Positions 52,112 to 61,247 of a DNA stretch of 64,000 nucleotides are shown one piece after another. A program made the position numbers and the translations under genes. How positions within the stretch are numbered: the stretch's first letter is position 1; every line of letters begins with the position of its first letter. The DNA comes from Gemmatimonadota bacterium (GTDB lineage: Bacteria > Gemmatimonadota > Gemmatimonadetes > Gemmatimonadales > Gemmatimonadaceae): NCBI GenBank assembly GCA_021298835.1, contig JAJTHG010000022.1:35477-99476 (forward strand), in the 5' to 3' direction. Below the pieces are notes generated by a model. The model was not told the origin of the DNA. It was given only the letters and a program-made list of their open reading frames with translations, and made no database searches.

Positions 52112-53338
52112 ATGACGACTGTCGCCGGTCCCTTGGCTGACTGGCGCGCGCCCCTGGCTCGCCGTGCTGCCGAGGCAGGGCCGGAGACGCCGCGCCCACG
52201 CGAAGCCGTTGGTGCCCCGAGCATCGCGCACGTCGTGTTCGACTTCGACGGCGGCGGGATGGAGACGCTGGTGGCGTCGATGGCCCGGCACTTCGGCGAC
52301 ATGGGCCTGCGCGTGTCGGTGCTTCCCCTGAGCGGGCGCGAGGGACGGCTGGGCGGGGCCATGCGGCCGCACCTGTCGGCGCTCGTGCCGCTTCGGCCGC
52401 GCCCCGTCGTGTCGATGCTCTTCCCCCGCTCCGTGGTCCGTACGCTCCGCCAGCTGCGGGCGGACGTCGTGCACCTGCACAGCGGCAGTTGGTACAAGGG
52501 GGCCCTCGCGGCGCGCCTGGCGGGGGTGCGGCGCATCGTCTACACCGAGCACGGGCGGGAGCACCACGACCCGCTTCTCGCGCGGACGGTCGATCGGGTC
52601 GCCGCGCGCCTCACCGATCACGTGGTGGCGGTCTCCGCGCGCCTCGGCGGCTACCTCGTTCGCGAACTCGGTGTTCGACGTGCGGCGCTGCACGTCGTAC
52701 CCAACGGCGTGAACACGGCGCGATTCGTCCGGACGCCCGAGGCCGCCGTCGTGCGCCGCCAGCTGGGCATCGACGAGGCGGCCTTGGTCATCGGGACGAT
52801 CGGCCGCCTCGAACCGGTGAAGGCCCAAGAGCGCATCGTCCGCGCGATCGCGCACGTGCGGGCGCTGGGACTCACCCGGCCCGTGGCAGCCGTGATCTGG
52901 GGCGACGGGTCGCGGCGGGAGCCGCTGGCGCAGTTGGCCCGGTCCCTCGGCGTCGGCGACCTCGTCCACTTCCCCGGCTGGACGACGGACGCCGTGCAGG
53001 CGCACGGGGCCCTCGACGTGTTCGTGCTGCCGTCGCTGAGCGAAGGCGCCTCCATGAGTCTGCTCGAGGCGATGGCCTGCGAGGCCGTGCCGCTGGTCAC
53101 GCCCGTCGGGGCCAGCGCCGAGATGCTCGGCCCGGACCTCCAGCACCTGGTGCTCCGCGGCGAGCATCCGGAGGTGGAGATCGCGGAGGCCATCGCCACC
53201 TTCGCGACGGGCGGGCAGCTGCGTGCGACGGGGCACCGCGCACGCGAGCGCGTGGTCGGGCACTTCAGCGAGGCGCGCATGATGGCGGCCTACGAGCGGT
53301 TGTATCGCGGCCCGGCGTCCACCGCCGCCGTCCCGTGA
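52112..53338 (+). CDS. GT4-family glycosyltransferase
   Basis: A 408-residue GT-B enzyme: IAHVVFDFDGGGMETLVASMARHF, DVVHLHSGSWYKGALAARL, VYTEHGREH, HVVPNGVNTARF, IGTIGRLEPVKAQERIV and the donor site LPSLSEGASMSLLEAMACEAVPLVTPVG. The sequence is close to the sub-group common in exosortase-type loci. The gene lies 27 bases after the lipoprotein gene and overlaps the deacetylase start (GTGA). Confidence 0.92.
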   Translation: MTTVAGPLADWRAPLARRAAEAGPETPRPREAVGAPSIAHVVFDFDGGGMETLVASMARHFGDMGLRVSVLPLSGREGRLGGAMRPHLSALVPLRPRPVVSMLFPRSVVRTLRQLRADVVHLHSGSWYKGALAARLAGVRRIVYTEHGREHHDPLLARTVDRVAARLTDHVVAVSARLGGYLVRELGVRRAALHVVPNGVNTARFVRTPEAAVVRRQLGIDEAALVIGTIGRLEPVKAQERIVRAIAHVRALGLTRPVAAVIWGDGSRREPLAQLARSLGVGDLVHFPGWTTDAVQAHGALDVFVLPSLSEGASMSLLEAMACEAVPLVTPVGASAEMLGPDLQHLVLRGEHPEVEIAEAIATFATGGQLRATGHRARERVVGHFSEARMMAAYERLYRGPASTAAVP

Positions 53339-54381
53339 GCGAGCCGGGTCTCGACCCGACCCGTCGGGCCCTGTGGAAGATGGCGGAGGCGGTGCACGAC
53401 GCCCGCATCACGCAGAACATCCTGCGCGCCCTCGCGCCCCGGCGCGCGGTCATCTACATGCTCCATCGGTTCCACGACCCGGCGCTCGGCAACGACGGCA
53501 TCGCGGTGGACCACGTCGTGTCGTGCATCCGGACGCTGCGAAGCCTTCGGATCGACCTCCTCTCCCTTCGCGACCTCGTCGAGCACGCCGCGGCGGGCCG
53601 CATGCTGCGGCGGCCGGCCGCGGTCTTCACGGTGGACGACGGGTACCGCGACTTCGCCTCCGTTGCCGCGCCGGTCTTCGAGGAGCTGGGGTGTCCGGTG
53701 ACGGTCTTCCTGACCTCGGGGATCGTGTCCGACCGGCGGTGGTTCTGGTGGGACCGCGTCCGGTGCATTCTCGACGCCTCGACCCGGACCCGGATTCCCG
53801 TTCGGCTCGGTGCGCGCGACGAGATCGTCCTGCCCAGCCGGCCTGCGGAACGCCGCGACCTGGCGGAAGCGGTGATCGAGGCACTCAAGTGGGTCCCGGC
53901 ACGCGACCGGGACGCGAAGCTCGAGGAGCTCGGTGTCGAGGCCGGGGTCGCTCTGGACCCGACCCCGCCCGCGCACTACGCCACCATGCCATGGGACGAG
54001 GTGACGCGACTCGAGAGCCCGGTCTGCGAGTTCGGCCCGCACACCCGGACGCACCCGGTGCTTTCGCTCGAGTCGGACGCGTCGGCGGCATGGGAGATCG
54101 AGGGATCGTGGCGCGACCTGCGCGAGCGGCTCCGACGGCCCGTGCCCGTCTTCTGCTACCCCAACGGCACGCGTGCGTCGTTCACCGCGCGAGACGGGCG
54201 GCTGGTTCGCGGTGCTGGCATGCTCGGGGCCGTTGCCTACGAGCCAGGGTTCGTGACGCCGCATCGCCCGGGCGGACAGGACCTCACCGCCCTGCCGCGT
54301 CGCACGCTGCCGAACAAGCCATCCCGCGCACCCACCTCGGTGACCGGGGTGCTGGGGCTGCCGATCCGGGGGCGGGCGTGA
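53335..54381 (+). CDS. NodB-type polysaccharide deacetylase
   Basis: A 348-residue enzyme. The GTG start overlaps the previous stop. Motif 1 is FTVDDGYRDF (Asp-Asp; Val replaces the usual Phe), motif 2 the metal-binding GPHTRTHP, and motif 3 FCYPNGTR. There is no signal peptide, so it acts in the cytoplasm or on lipid-linked intermediates. The family removes N- or O-acetyl groups from sugars. A second deacetylase lies at 59914-61050. Confidence 0.88.
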   Translation: MSEPGLDPTRRALWKMAEAVHDARITQNILRALAPRRAVIYMLHRFHDPALGNDGIAVDHVVSCIRTLRSLRIDLLSLRDLVEHAAAGRMLRRPAAVFTVDDGYRDFASVAAPVFEELGCPVTVFLTSGIVSDRRWFWWDRVRCILDASTRTRIPVRLGARDEIVLPSRPAERRDLAEAVIEALKWVPARDRDAKLEELGVEAGVALDPTPPAHYATMPWDEVTRLESPVCEFGPHTRTHPVLSLESDASAAWEIEGSWRDLRERLRRPVPVFCYPNGTRASFTARDGRLVRGAGMLGAVAYEPGFVTPHRPGGQDLTALPRRTLPNKPSRAPTSVTGVLGLPIRGRA

Positions 54382-55931
54382 CTCAGGCGGCACCAGCCGC
54401 AGCGGGTGGAATCGCCCCCGCGCAGGCCACCGACGGCTCGGTGATGGGGGAGGTGGCCTCGGTCCGGCAGATCGGCCGCGGCACCGCGTGGTACGCCGCC
54501 TCGGTCGTGATCGCACGGGCGGTGAGCATCGTGATGCTGCCGATCTACACGCGATACCTCACCCCGGGGGACTACGGGCAGATCCAGATGCTCGGGGTCG
54601 TCAGCGACATGACGGCGATCTTCCTGACCGCCGGGATGACGTCGGGCGTGCAGCGATTCTACTTCAAGGCCCGCACCGAACCGGAACGGAATGCGGTGCT
54701 CTCGACGGCGCTGCTGTTCGAACTGCTGCTCGCCCTCGTGGGCACGACGATCCTGGTCGCCTTCGCCGGGCCGCTGGCGCGGCAATTCCTCGGCGGCGCG
54801 CAGAACGCGTGGCTCGTCCGCCTGACGGGGATCGACTTCTCGGCGACCGTACTGTGGTCGGTGCCGATGATGCTCCTGCAGTCCCGGGGCAACGTCCGGG
54901 CGGTGACCGCGGTCTCCCTCGCGCGCCTGGCGGCGCAGTTGACGCTCAACGTGTACCTGATCGTGGGCGAGGGGTGGGGGGCGGCGGCGATGATCACGAG
55001 TTCGCTCGTCGTGAACCTCGTGCAGGGAATCGGCCTCGCGACCTGGATGCTCCGGACGACCGGCGTGCAATGGTCCGCCCCGGTGGTCCGGGCCCTTCGG
55101 GCGTTCGGCGTCCCGCATCAGCTTTCTTTCGCAGGAGCCTTCGTCTCGACCTACGGCGACCGCTTCTTCATCCAGGCGCTGGCGGGGCTCCCGGCCGTCG
55201 GGATCTACTCGCTGGCGTACCAGTTCGGCTTTCTGCTGGTGCAGGTCTCGGCCGTCCCGTTCCTGCAGGCGTGGAACCCGATGCGACATGCGACGGCCGG
55301 CCGTCCCAAGGCGGAACGCGATGCGCTCGCTGCGCGGGTCTTCTTCTTCTTCAACCTGCTGCTCCTGACCGCGGCGCTTGGCCTCTGCGTAGGGATCGAT
55401 CCGGCCCTCACGGTGCTCACGGCCCCGGCGTTCCGGACCGCGACGGCACTGGTCCCGCCGATCGTCCTCGCCTATGTCATCCAGAGCTGGACGGACGTCG
55501 TCCGCTTCGGGATCGACGTGGCGGAACGCACGGTCTTCCACGCCTACGCAACGCTGGCGTGCGCGCTCGTGACGCTGGCGTGCTACGTCCTGCTGATCCC
55601 GCGATTCGCGGGCCACGGCGCGGCGTGGGCGACGTGCATCGGCTTTGCCGTGCGCTTCGTCCTCTCCTACCGGTGGGCGAACCAGCTGTGGCCCACGGAC
55701 TACGGCTGGCGCCGGGCGTGGCAGATGCTCGGACTGTCGTTTGGGTGCTTCGGGCTGTATGCTTTTGCGCGTCCCGACGCGCTGTGGATGCAGATCGTCG
55801 CCGGGGCGAGCGTCCTCGTGCTCTTCCTGGTGCTCGTGTCGGTTTTCGTCGCGTCTCCCCCGGAGCGCGCCACCCTGCGCTCCGCCCTCGGGCATCCGGC
55901 TCGCGCGCTCGCATTACTGGTCGGCAAGTGA
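54378..55931 (+). CDS. Wzx-type polysaccharide flippase
   Basis: A 517-residue protein with about 12-14 membrane helices. It begins VRQIGRGTAWYAASVVIARAVSIVMLPIYTRYLTPGDYGQ, typical of the polysaccharide transporter/MATE-like group, and keeps FGVPHQLSFAGAFVSTYGDRFFIQ mid-protein. It moves the lipid-linked repeat unit to the periplasmic face. The GTG start overlaps the deacetylase stop; an internal ATG near residue 23 is possible. Confidence 0.9.
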   Translation: MTQAAPAAAGGIAPAQATDGSVMGEVASVRQIGRGTAWYAASVVIARAVSIVMLPIYTRYLTPGDYGQIQMLGVVSDMTAIFLTAGMTSGVQRFYFKARTEPERNAVLSTALLFELLLALVGTTILVAFAGPLARQFLGGAQNAWLVRLTGIDFSATVLWSVPMMLLQSRGNVRAVTAVSLARLAAQLTLNVYLIVGEGWGAAAMITSSLVVNLVQGIGLATWMLRTTGVQWSAPVVRALRAFGVPHQLSFAGAFVSTYGDRFFIQALAGLPAVGIYSLAYQFGFLLVQVSAVPFLQAWNPMRHATAGRPKAERDALAARVFFFFNLLLLTAALGLCVGIDPALTVLTAPAFRTATALVPPIVLAYVIQSWTDVVRFGIDVAERTVFHAYATLACALVTLACYVLLIPRFAGHGAAWATCIGFAVRFVLSYRWANQLWPTDYGWRRAWQMLGLSFGCFGLYAFARPDALWMQIVAGASVLVLFLVLVSVFVASPPERATLRSALGHPARALALLVGK

Positions 55932-57304
55932 CATCGGGCGGGGTGGTCCCCAGCAGCGCCGTGGCCTCGCCGCGGGCCCGCGTCGCCCCCGCACGGTCGC
56001 GCGGCCTGGTGGCCGGCCTGCCGCTGCTGCTCGTCGCGTCGATCGGCTTGGTCACCATCACCGTGGGCCGCGTCCACGAACTGCTGCCGTCCCTCACCGG
56101 ATCGCTGCCGCTCGGGAAGGTCTTCGTCGCGCTCGGCCTGCTGGCCCTCGTCCTCGGGGCGGACACGCGGCAGCGGCTGCGCGCCTACGGCACCCGGCAC
56201 GGGCGCCTGTTGCTGGGCGCCGGGGCAGCGATGGTCGTTTCGATCCCCTTCAGCATCTACGTCGGCGGCAGCGTGTCGTACGCGCTCGGCATCCTGCCGC
56301 AGAGTGCCGCGATCGGCCTCGTGCTCACGGCGGCGGCGACGTCGTCGTCCCACCTCGAGGCGTTGATGCGCGCCTTGGTCCTCGCGCTGGCGCTGATGGG
56401 CAACGCGTTGCTGCTGGGCATGGGCCAGGCGATCCGCGACACCCATGGGCTGCGCTACTCGATCTCGCTGATGTACGACCCCAACGACGTGGCCCTGCTC
56501 GCGGTGGTGACCCTGCCGTTCGCGGTGATGGTCACGAGGGATCGGGGCTGGTTCTGGCGGATCATGGGCATGCTCGCGATCTCGGGAATCGTGGCAATCG
56601 TCCTCAAGAGCCAGTCGCGCGGTGGCCTGATCACGTTGGTCGTCACGACATTGCCCCTGCTCCTGTCGCGCCGCTCGCCGATTCCGGCGTGGGCGCGAGC
56701 CACCTGTGCGGTGCTGAGCCTGTCGGCCGTGACGCTCCTGCCACGCGAGTACCTCGAGCGGGCTTCGACGATCTTCAATCCGTCGAAGGACTACAACACC
56801 ACCGCGGAGAACGGCCGCCTCGCACTCGCCAAGCGCGCACTTGGGCATATCGCCACGCACCCCATCACCGGCGTGGGATTCGGTCAGTTCCCGACGGCCG
56901 AGGGGCAGTGGGCGCGGCGCAACCTGCGCGAGAGGGGCTTCATGTGGATGCAGGCGCACAACATGTACCTGCAGGCGGCGACGGAGATCGGCCTGCCGGG
57001 TGCGGCTGCCCTGTTCTCCGTGCTTGTCCTGAACGTCCGGCTAGGCCGCCGGGCCCGGCGCCTCCGTCGCCGAGGGGTGATCACGAAGGCGGACGTCGAA
57101 CGGGCGGCCGCCCTGAGCCGCAGCACAATGGCCTTCTTGGTGGGCGGCCTGTTCCTGAGCGCGGCGTTCTCGCCGCTGATGGTATTGCTGACGGCGCTGG
57201 GCCTCGGGTATTCGCAGTACCTCGCGGTCAGGATCCGCGAACACGGGGAGACGCTCGTGCCGCCCGAACGGACCGCGGCGGGCTCCAGACGGCGTGCCGC
57301 CTGA
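55928..57304 (+). CDS. Wzy/O-antigen ligase-type polymerase
   Basis: A 458-residue protein with about 10-12 membrane helices and a large periplasmic loop. The Wzy_C signature is visible: VLKSQSRGGLITLVV, then RLALAKRALGHIATHPITGVGFGQFP and MWMQAHNMYLQAATEIGLPG. Members polymerise repeat units or ligate the polymer; with a flippase and a Wzc-like protein, polymerase is likelier. The GTG start overlaps the flippase stop, the fourth coupled pair in this operon region. Confidence 0.88.
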   Translation: MTSGGVVPSSAVASPRARVAPARSRGLVAGLPLLLVASIGLVTITVGRVHELLPSLTGSLPLGKVFVALGLLALVLGADTRQRLRAYGTRHGRLLLGAGAAMVVSIPFSIYVGGSVSYALGILPQSAAIGLVLTAAATSSSHLEALMRALVLALALMGNALLLGMGQAIRDTHGLRYSISLMYDPNDVALLAVVTLPFAVMVTRDRGWFWRIMGMLAISGIVAIVLKSQSRGGLITLVVTTLPLLLSRRSPIPAWARATCAVLSLSAVTLLPREYLERASTIFNPSKDYNTTAENGRLALAKRALGHIATHPITGVGFGQFPTAEGQWARRNLRERGFMWMQAHNMYLQAATEIGLPGAAALFSVLVLNVRLGRRARRLRRRGVITKADVERAAALSRSTMAFLVGGLFLSAAFSPLMVLLTALGLGYSQYLAVRIREHGETLVPPERTAAGSRRRAA

Positions 57305-57310
57305 CGACGC

Positions 57311-58240
57311 CTAGGCCTCGGCGTCCTGCCTGAACCGGCGGACGAGCGCCGCGGAGCCGCGGTAGTCGATCGCCGACGGGCGCAGGACCAGTGCCGCGTC
57401 CGTCGTGGAGGCCCCGCGTCCCGCGCGAAGGCGCATCGCGGTGCTCACCGCCCAGTAGGCCCCCGAGACCGCCCAGATCGGCAACCATAGGACGGTGCCT
57501 CGCCACCCGTGGCGACGAAGGTAGGCCAGCACGGCGGCCTTCGTGGACAGCGACTGGTCGTTCAGGTTGAGCTGTCGCGGACCCTCGTCGGGATGCGTCG
57601 CCAGCCGGGCCACGATGCGGCCACACGTCTCGATGTCGATGGCGCCGATCGGGTCGATCCCGCGTCCGAAGCCGGCGAATACGCGGCCAAGGACGCGCCG
57701 GCCGATGAGCCCGGGCAGGGCCAGTGCGGTAGGGTCGAGCAGTGCTCCCGGCCGCACGATGCACAGCCGCAGCGGCGCACCTGCGGCGATGGACAACATG
57801 ACCCGCTCGGATTCGGTCTTCCCCCACGCGTACGGGCCGAGTCGCCTGGCATCGTCTGCCAGCGGCGTCGTCTCGGACAGGGCGCCCTCGGTTCCACGCT
57901 TCTCGAGCACGGACATGCTCGACACGTGCACCAGGGTGGGCACTCCGGCAGCAATGCAGGCCTGCGCCACCTGCCGCGCTACGCCCACGCTGTCGCGCTC
58001 GTGATCCGACCAGCCGCCGGCCGTCGCGGCCGCAGCATGGATCAGCGCGTCCAGCCCTGCGAGACTCCCAGCCGGAACGCCGCTGGCGAGGTCGCCGCGG
58101 ACCCATCGCACGAATCTCGATGGGTCCCGCGGCTCCGTCCGTCCGAAGCCGACGACGTGATGTCCGGCGTCCGTGAGGGCGCGCGCCACTCGCTTGCCTA
58201 GTCGTCCGCCCGCGCCGGTCAGCCCGATAGTTGCCATCAT
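57311..58240 (-). CDS. NAD-dependent epimerase/dehydratase-like (extended SDR) protein
   Basis: A 309-residue protein with the nucleotide-binding GAGGRLGKRVARAL, VHVSSMSV and the catalytic YAWGKTE (Tyr-x3-Lys). RPGALLDP and GAIDIETCGRIVA follow the pattern of UDP-sugar-modifying SDRs. A hydrophobic stretch (VLWLPIWAVSGAYWAVS) near the C-terminus may tether it to the membrane. It probably modifies a nucleotide or lipid-linked sugar. It converges with the polymerase gene over 6 bases. Confidence 0.87.
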   Translation of the reverse strand: MMATIGLTGAGGRLGKRVARALTDAGHHVVGFGRTEPRDPSRFVRWVRGDLASGVPAGSLAGLDALIHAAAATAGGWSDHERDSVGVARQVAQACIAAGVPTLVHVSSMSVLEKRGTEGALSETTPLADDARRLGPYAWGKTESERVMLSIAAGAPLRLCIVRPGALLDPTALALPGLIGRRVLGRVFAGFGRGIDPIGAIDIETCGRIVARLATHPDEGPRQLNLNDQSLSTKAAVLAYLRRHGWRGTVLWLPIWAVSGAYWAVSTAMRLRAGRGASTTDAALVLRPSAIDYRGSAALVRRFRQDAEA

Positions 58241-58679
58241 CGTGGGTTAGGGTCGCCCGGCACCCGCCGGGCACGGCGCTGGAGTCGCCCCCGGACGTCG
58301 CCGCAGGTGCGGGGCACACGAGCGGTGCACACGAGCGGTGCACACGAGCGGGGCACACGAGCGGTGCACACGAGCGGGGCGCACGAGCGGGGCACACGAG
58401 CGGGGCGCGTCCCAGGCACCGCTCGGTGGTGGCGTCGCAGCGATCTGCAGCCGGTCTAGTTTCGTACATGGGGGCGTCACACCGCAAGAGATCGCGCGCA
58501 AAGCGAGAGCCCCGAGGTCGCCGCCGACATCGCCGTCACGCCCCGGATCCGGCGGGACCAGCCGCGCATGGTGACCCCACGGAATCGTCCCTTGGTCGCG
58601 GCGTTAATCTGGTAGCCGAGGAGGGACGAGCGATGCTCCTCGCCCGCGCGCCCACCACGAACCCGTCAACGTCCGCCTG
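58241..58679. other. Divergent intergenic region with minisatellite, 439 bases
   Basis: No gene is supported. The left third is the 13-bp repeat array. I found no convincing sigma-70 or sigma-54 promoter on either strand. Confidence 0.5.
58314..58404. repeat. 13-bp minisatellite, seven copies
   Basis: The unit is gcacacgagcggt, alternating with a form ending in g; copy 6 has one internal change. It lies 74 bases upstream of the epimerase-like gene, in its leader region, with no spacer sequences between copies. Confidence 0.95.
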
Positions 58680-59900
58680 GTGTCCGATCGAGCCTTCCTC
58701 GCACTCCTCGTGCTGCTCGGGACCGCGATGCGGCTCCTCGCCGTGGCGGTGCTGCGCGACGTATCGGCGGGTCCCGATCCAGCGTTCGGCGATGACGGGT
58801 TCCACTTCGAGGCCATGGCGTGGAACCTGGCGGCACACTCGGAACTCAGCATCACGATGGGTCACCCCACCGCGTTCCGCGCACCGGCCTTCCCGGCCGT
58901 CCTTGGGGCCGTGTATGCCATGTTCGGCCGGAGCTACGCAGCAGCGTATGCGCTGCAGGCCATCCTGGGCGGGCTCGCAGCGCCCATCGCGTACCTGCTG
59001 TGTCAGCGTCTCGGGGTGAGCGGTTGGAACGCGAGGTTCGCCGCGATCGCCGTCGCCCTGCACTTCGGGCTCGTCTACTACGCCACCCACTTCGCGAGCG
59101 AGCCGCTGTTCGTGCTGCTCGCCGGGGTGTCCGCACTGCTGGCCACCGCGTCATCCCGTTGGGCCATGCCGGCCTCCGGCTGGATGCTCGGCATCGCCGC
59201 CCTCGCTCGGCCGCAGGCGCTCTTCGTACTGCCGGCGCTTCCCTTGTGGCGGCACTTCGGAGCGCCTCCGGAGCATCACTACCTGCGGAGACTGGTGATG
59301 GCGTCGGCGGGTTTCGCCCTCGCTCTGGCGCCGTGGATCATGCGCAATGCGAAGGTCCTCGGCCGCCCGGTGCCGTTCACCACCAACGGCGGCGGCACGC
59401 TCTACGGGGCCAACAACGACAGCGTCGCCCGGACGCCCGAGCTGCGCGGGTGGTGGATCGCGACGAACGGTCTCCCAGGGCGGCGATCAGTGGACGCAGC
59501 GACGCACGAGGCGGACGCCGATCGCCTCGAGTATGCACTGGGCACGACGTGGATCCGTTCGCACCCGGCGGCCTTCGGGCGGCTCGCCTTGCACAAGTTC
59601 GGCAACCTGCTGCTGCCGTGGGACCGTTCGACCAACCGGCGCTACACGATGCTCGCCGGGATCTGCGTCGCCCCGATCCTCGCCCTCCTGTTGATCGGGA
59701 CGGCCGCGGCCTGGCGGAGGAGGGAGCTTCAGCTGCTGCTTCCGGCGGGTACGGCGTTCCTCGGGATCGCCGTGCAGGCCATGGTCTTCTACGGGTCGGC
59801 CCGGTTCCGCGACGCGTTCTTCGTGCTGTTCGTCCCGCTGGTCGCCAGGGGGATGGAAACGATCACCGATCGGTTGCGGTCGAAGCCGACTGCCGCGTGA
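58680..59900 (+). CDS. GT39/ArnT-like membrane glycosyltransferase
   Basis: A 406-residue protein (GTG start) with about nine membrane helices. The first periplasmic loop has FGDDGFHFEAMAWNL with paired acidic residues, then TAFRAPAFPAVLGAVYAMFG. This is the layout of GT-C enzymes that transfer sugars from polyprenyl phosphate. ALARPQALFVLPALPLWRH and APWIMRNAKVLG are also typical. It probably adds a side sugar or decorates a protein or lipid in the periplasm. It converges with the second deacetylase gene, 13 bases away. Confidence 0.85.
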   Translation: MSDRAFLALLVLLGTAMRLLAVAVLRDVSAGPDPAFGDDGFHFEAMAWNLAAHSELSITMGHPTAFRAPAFPAVLGAVYAMFGRSYAAAYALQAILGGLAAPIAYLLCQRLGVSGWNARFAAIAVALHFGLVYYATHFASEPLFVLLAGVSALLATASSRWAMPASGWMLGIAALARPQALFVLPALPLWRHFGAPPEHHYLRRLVMASAGFALALAPWIMRNAKVLGRPVPFTTNGGGTLYGANNDSVARTPELRGWWIATNGLPGRRSVDAATHEADADRLEYALGTTWIRSHPAAFGRLALHKFGNLLLPWDRSTNRRYTMLAGICVAPILALLLIGTAAAWRRRELQLLLPAGTAFLGIAVQAMVFYGSARFRDAFFVLFVPLVARGMETITDRLRSKPTAA

Positions 59901-59913
59901 CGGCCGGTGCCGC

Positions 59914-61050
59914 TCAGGTCGGCATCGGCTCCTGCCGTAAGTGCACACGTCCCGTTGCGCGGCGCAGCAGGGACGACAGCCCGCAGAGTTCGGCCTCGAA
60001 CTCGATCGGCGTCGTCGTCTCCATGTCCACGAAGCGCCGAAGCGCGTACGGCGGGGTATCGGGGGCGTTCAGACCCGGTTCGCAGGTCGTCGCCGTCTCG
60101 ATGCCCGACTCATGGAGCACCGGCCAGTGCTCGGGGTCGGAGAGCCCGCTCGGATAGCAGAGGTGCACGCGAGGGGATCCGACGATGCCCTCGAGCACCA
60201 CTCGGTTGTCCGCGACCTCGCGGCGCACCTCGTCGGGCTCGAGCGGGAGCCGATGCCGGTGCGTATGGAGCTGGATGTCGACGCCCGCGTCATGCAGGTC
60301 GCGGATCTCGGCCGGCGACATGAGCGACAGCTGCCGTCGCCGACACAGCGCGTCGTAGTCCACGCCGAGCCGAGCGCCGAGTTCGCGGGAGATCGTGACG
60401 CGCTCGTCCTCCGAGCAATGCGACTCGGCGTGCCGGATCATGTCCCACATGGTGCGGAGGACCTCCGGCTCGTCATGCAGGTCCAAGCGATGGCCCGACA
60501 TGCCCGGCAGCCCCTGCGTCTCCAGATGGCGATGGGTCGTCTTCCAGAACATGTAGCGCACGACCAGCCGGAAGATCGGGTGCGGTTTCGTCACGTAGTA
60601 TGTCGTGACGTAGATGGTGTAGGGGAGGGTCGGCTCTCCGAGCAGGGACCGCCCGACCGCGTAATTCGAGTAGAATCCATCATCGAAGGTGATGGCCACG
60701 GCATTCGGCGGGAGGGTACCATCGCGGAGTCGCTGCCACGCCTCGGGCAGCGGGAGCACAGGGTATCGGCCCTCGCGGAGGAGTCGCATGCGGGAGAGAA
60801 TCGTCTCGTGCCGCATGAACAACCCCGGCTCGAACCGGTGCTCATCGTCCTGGGCGATCCCGTGGTAGCAGAGGATCCTGAGCTGTCCAGCGGTCAGGCG
60901 CCGGGCGACGTGGAACAATCCGAGCGATCGGCACCCGTGAAGCACCGTGACCTTCAGGAGACGCCACCAGCGACCGCGCTGCGGCGGCCGGACAAAGCGC
61001 CCTTCCCGCACGCTAGGCCGACCTCCCGACCGCTCTCGGGCATGGCCCAC
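59914..61050 (-). CDS. Second NodB-type polysaccharide deacetylase
   Basis: A 378-residue protein. Motif 1 is ITFDDGFYSNY, motif 2 LHTHRHRLP (His-x3-His), motif 3 LCYPSGLSD. The start is uncertain: GTG 61050 or GTG 61011. The first strong similarity is RILCYHGIAQDDEHRFEPG. No signal peptide is evident. It differs clearly from the deacetylase at 53335-54381, so the two probably act on different sugars or at different steps. Confidence 0.87.
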   Translation of the reverse strand: MGHARERSGGRPSVREGRFVRPPQRGRWWRLLKVTVLHGCRSLGLFHVARRLTAGQLRILCYHGIAQDDEHRFEPGLFMRHETILSRMRLLREGRYPVLPLPEAWQRLRDGTLPPNAVAITFDDGFYSNYAVGRSLLGEPTLPYTIYVTTYYVTKPHPIFRLVVRYMFWKTTHRHLETQGLPGMSGHRLDLHDEPEVLRTMWDMIRHAESHCSEDERVTISRELGARLGVDYDALCRRRQLSLMSPAEIRDLHDAGVDIQLHTHRHRLPLEPDEVRREVADNRVVLEGIVGSPRVHLCYPSGLSDPEHWPVLHESGIETATTCEPGLNAPDTPPYALRRFVDMETTTPIEFEAELCGLSSLLRRATGRVHLRQEPMPT

Positions 61051-61247
61051 CGCCGGTTGCGCAGGGTAGATCCGATGCGTGTCGAGTCAGGCGCTGATGC
61101 ATAGGCAGACGACTCCGCAGCAAGCAGAATGCCATGGACGCGGCGTACGAAGAACCACCGATGGCGGGTGCCGAGCTGAGCGACATCGCGCAGACGGGTC
61201 CTTCCCTTCGGCCAGGAGCGGGACGCGCCGCTTCCCCAGCCACCGAC

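Noticed and set aside
58314..58404. CRISPR array
   Set aside because: The 13-bp units abut without spacers, and no cas gene is present.
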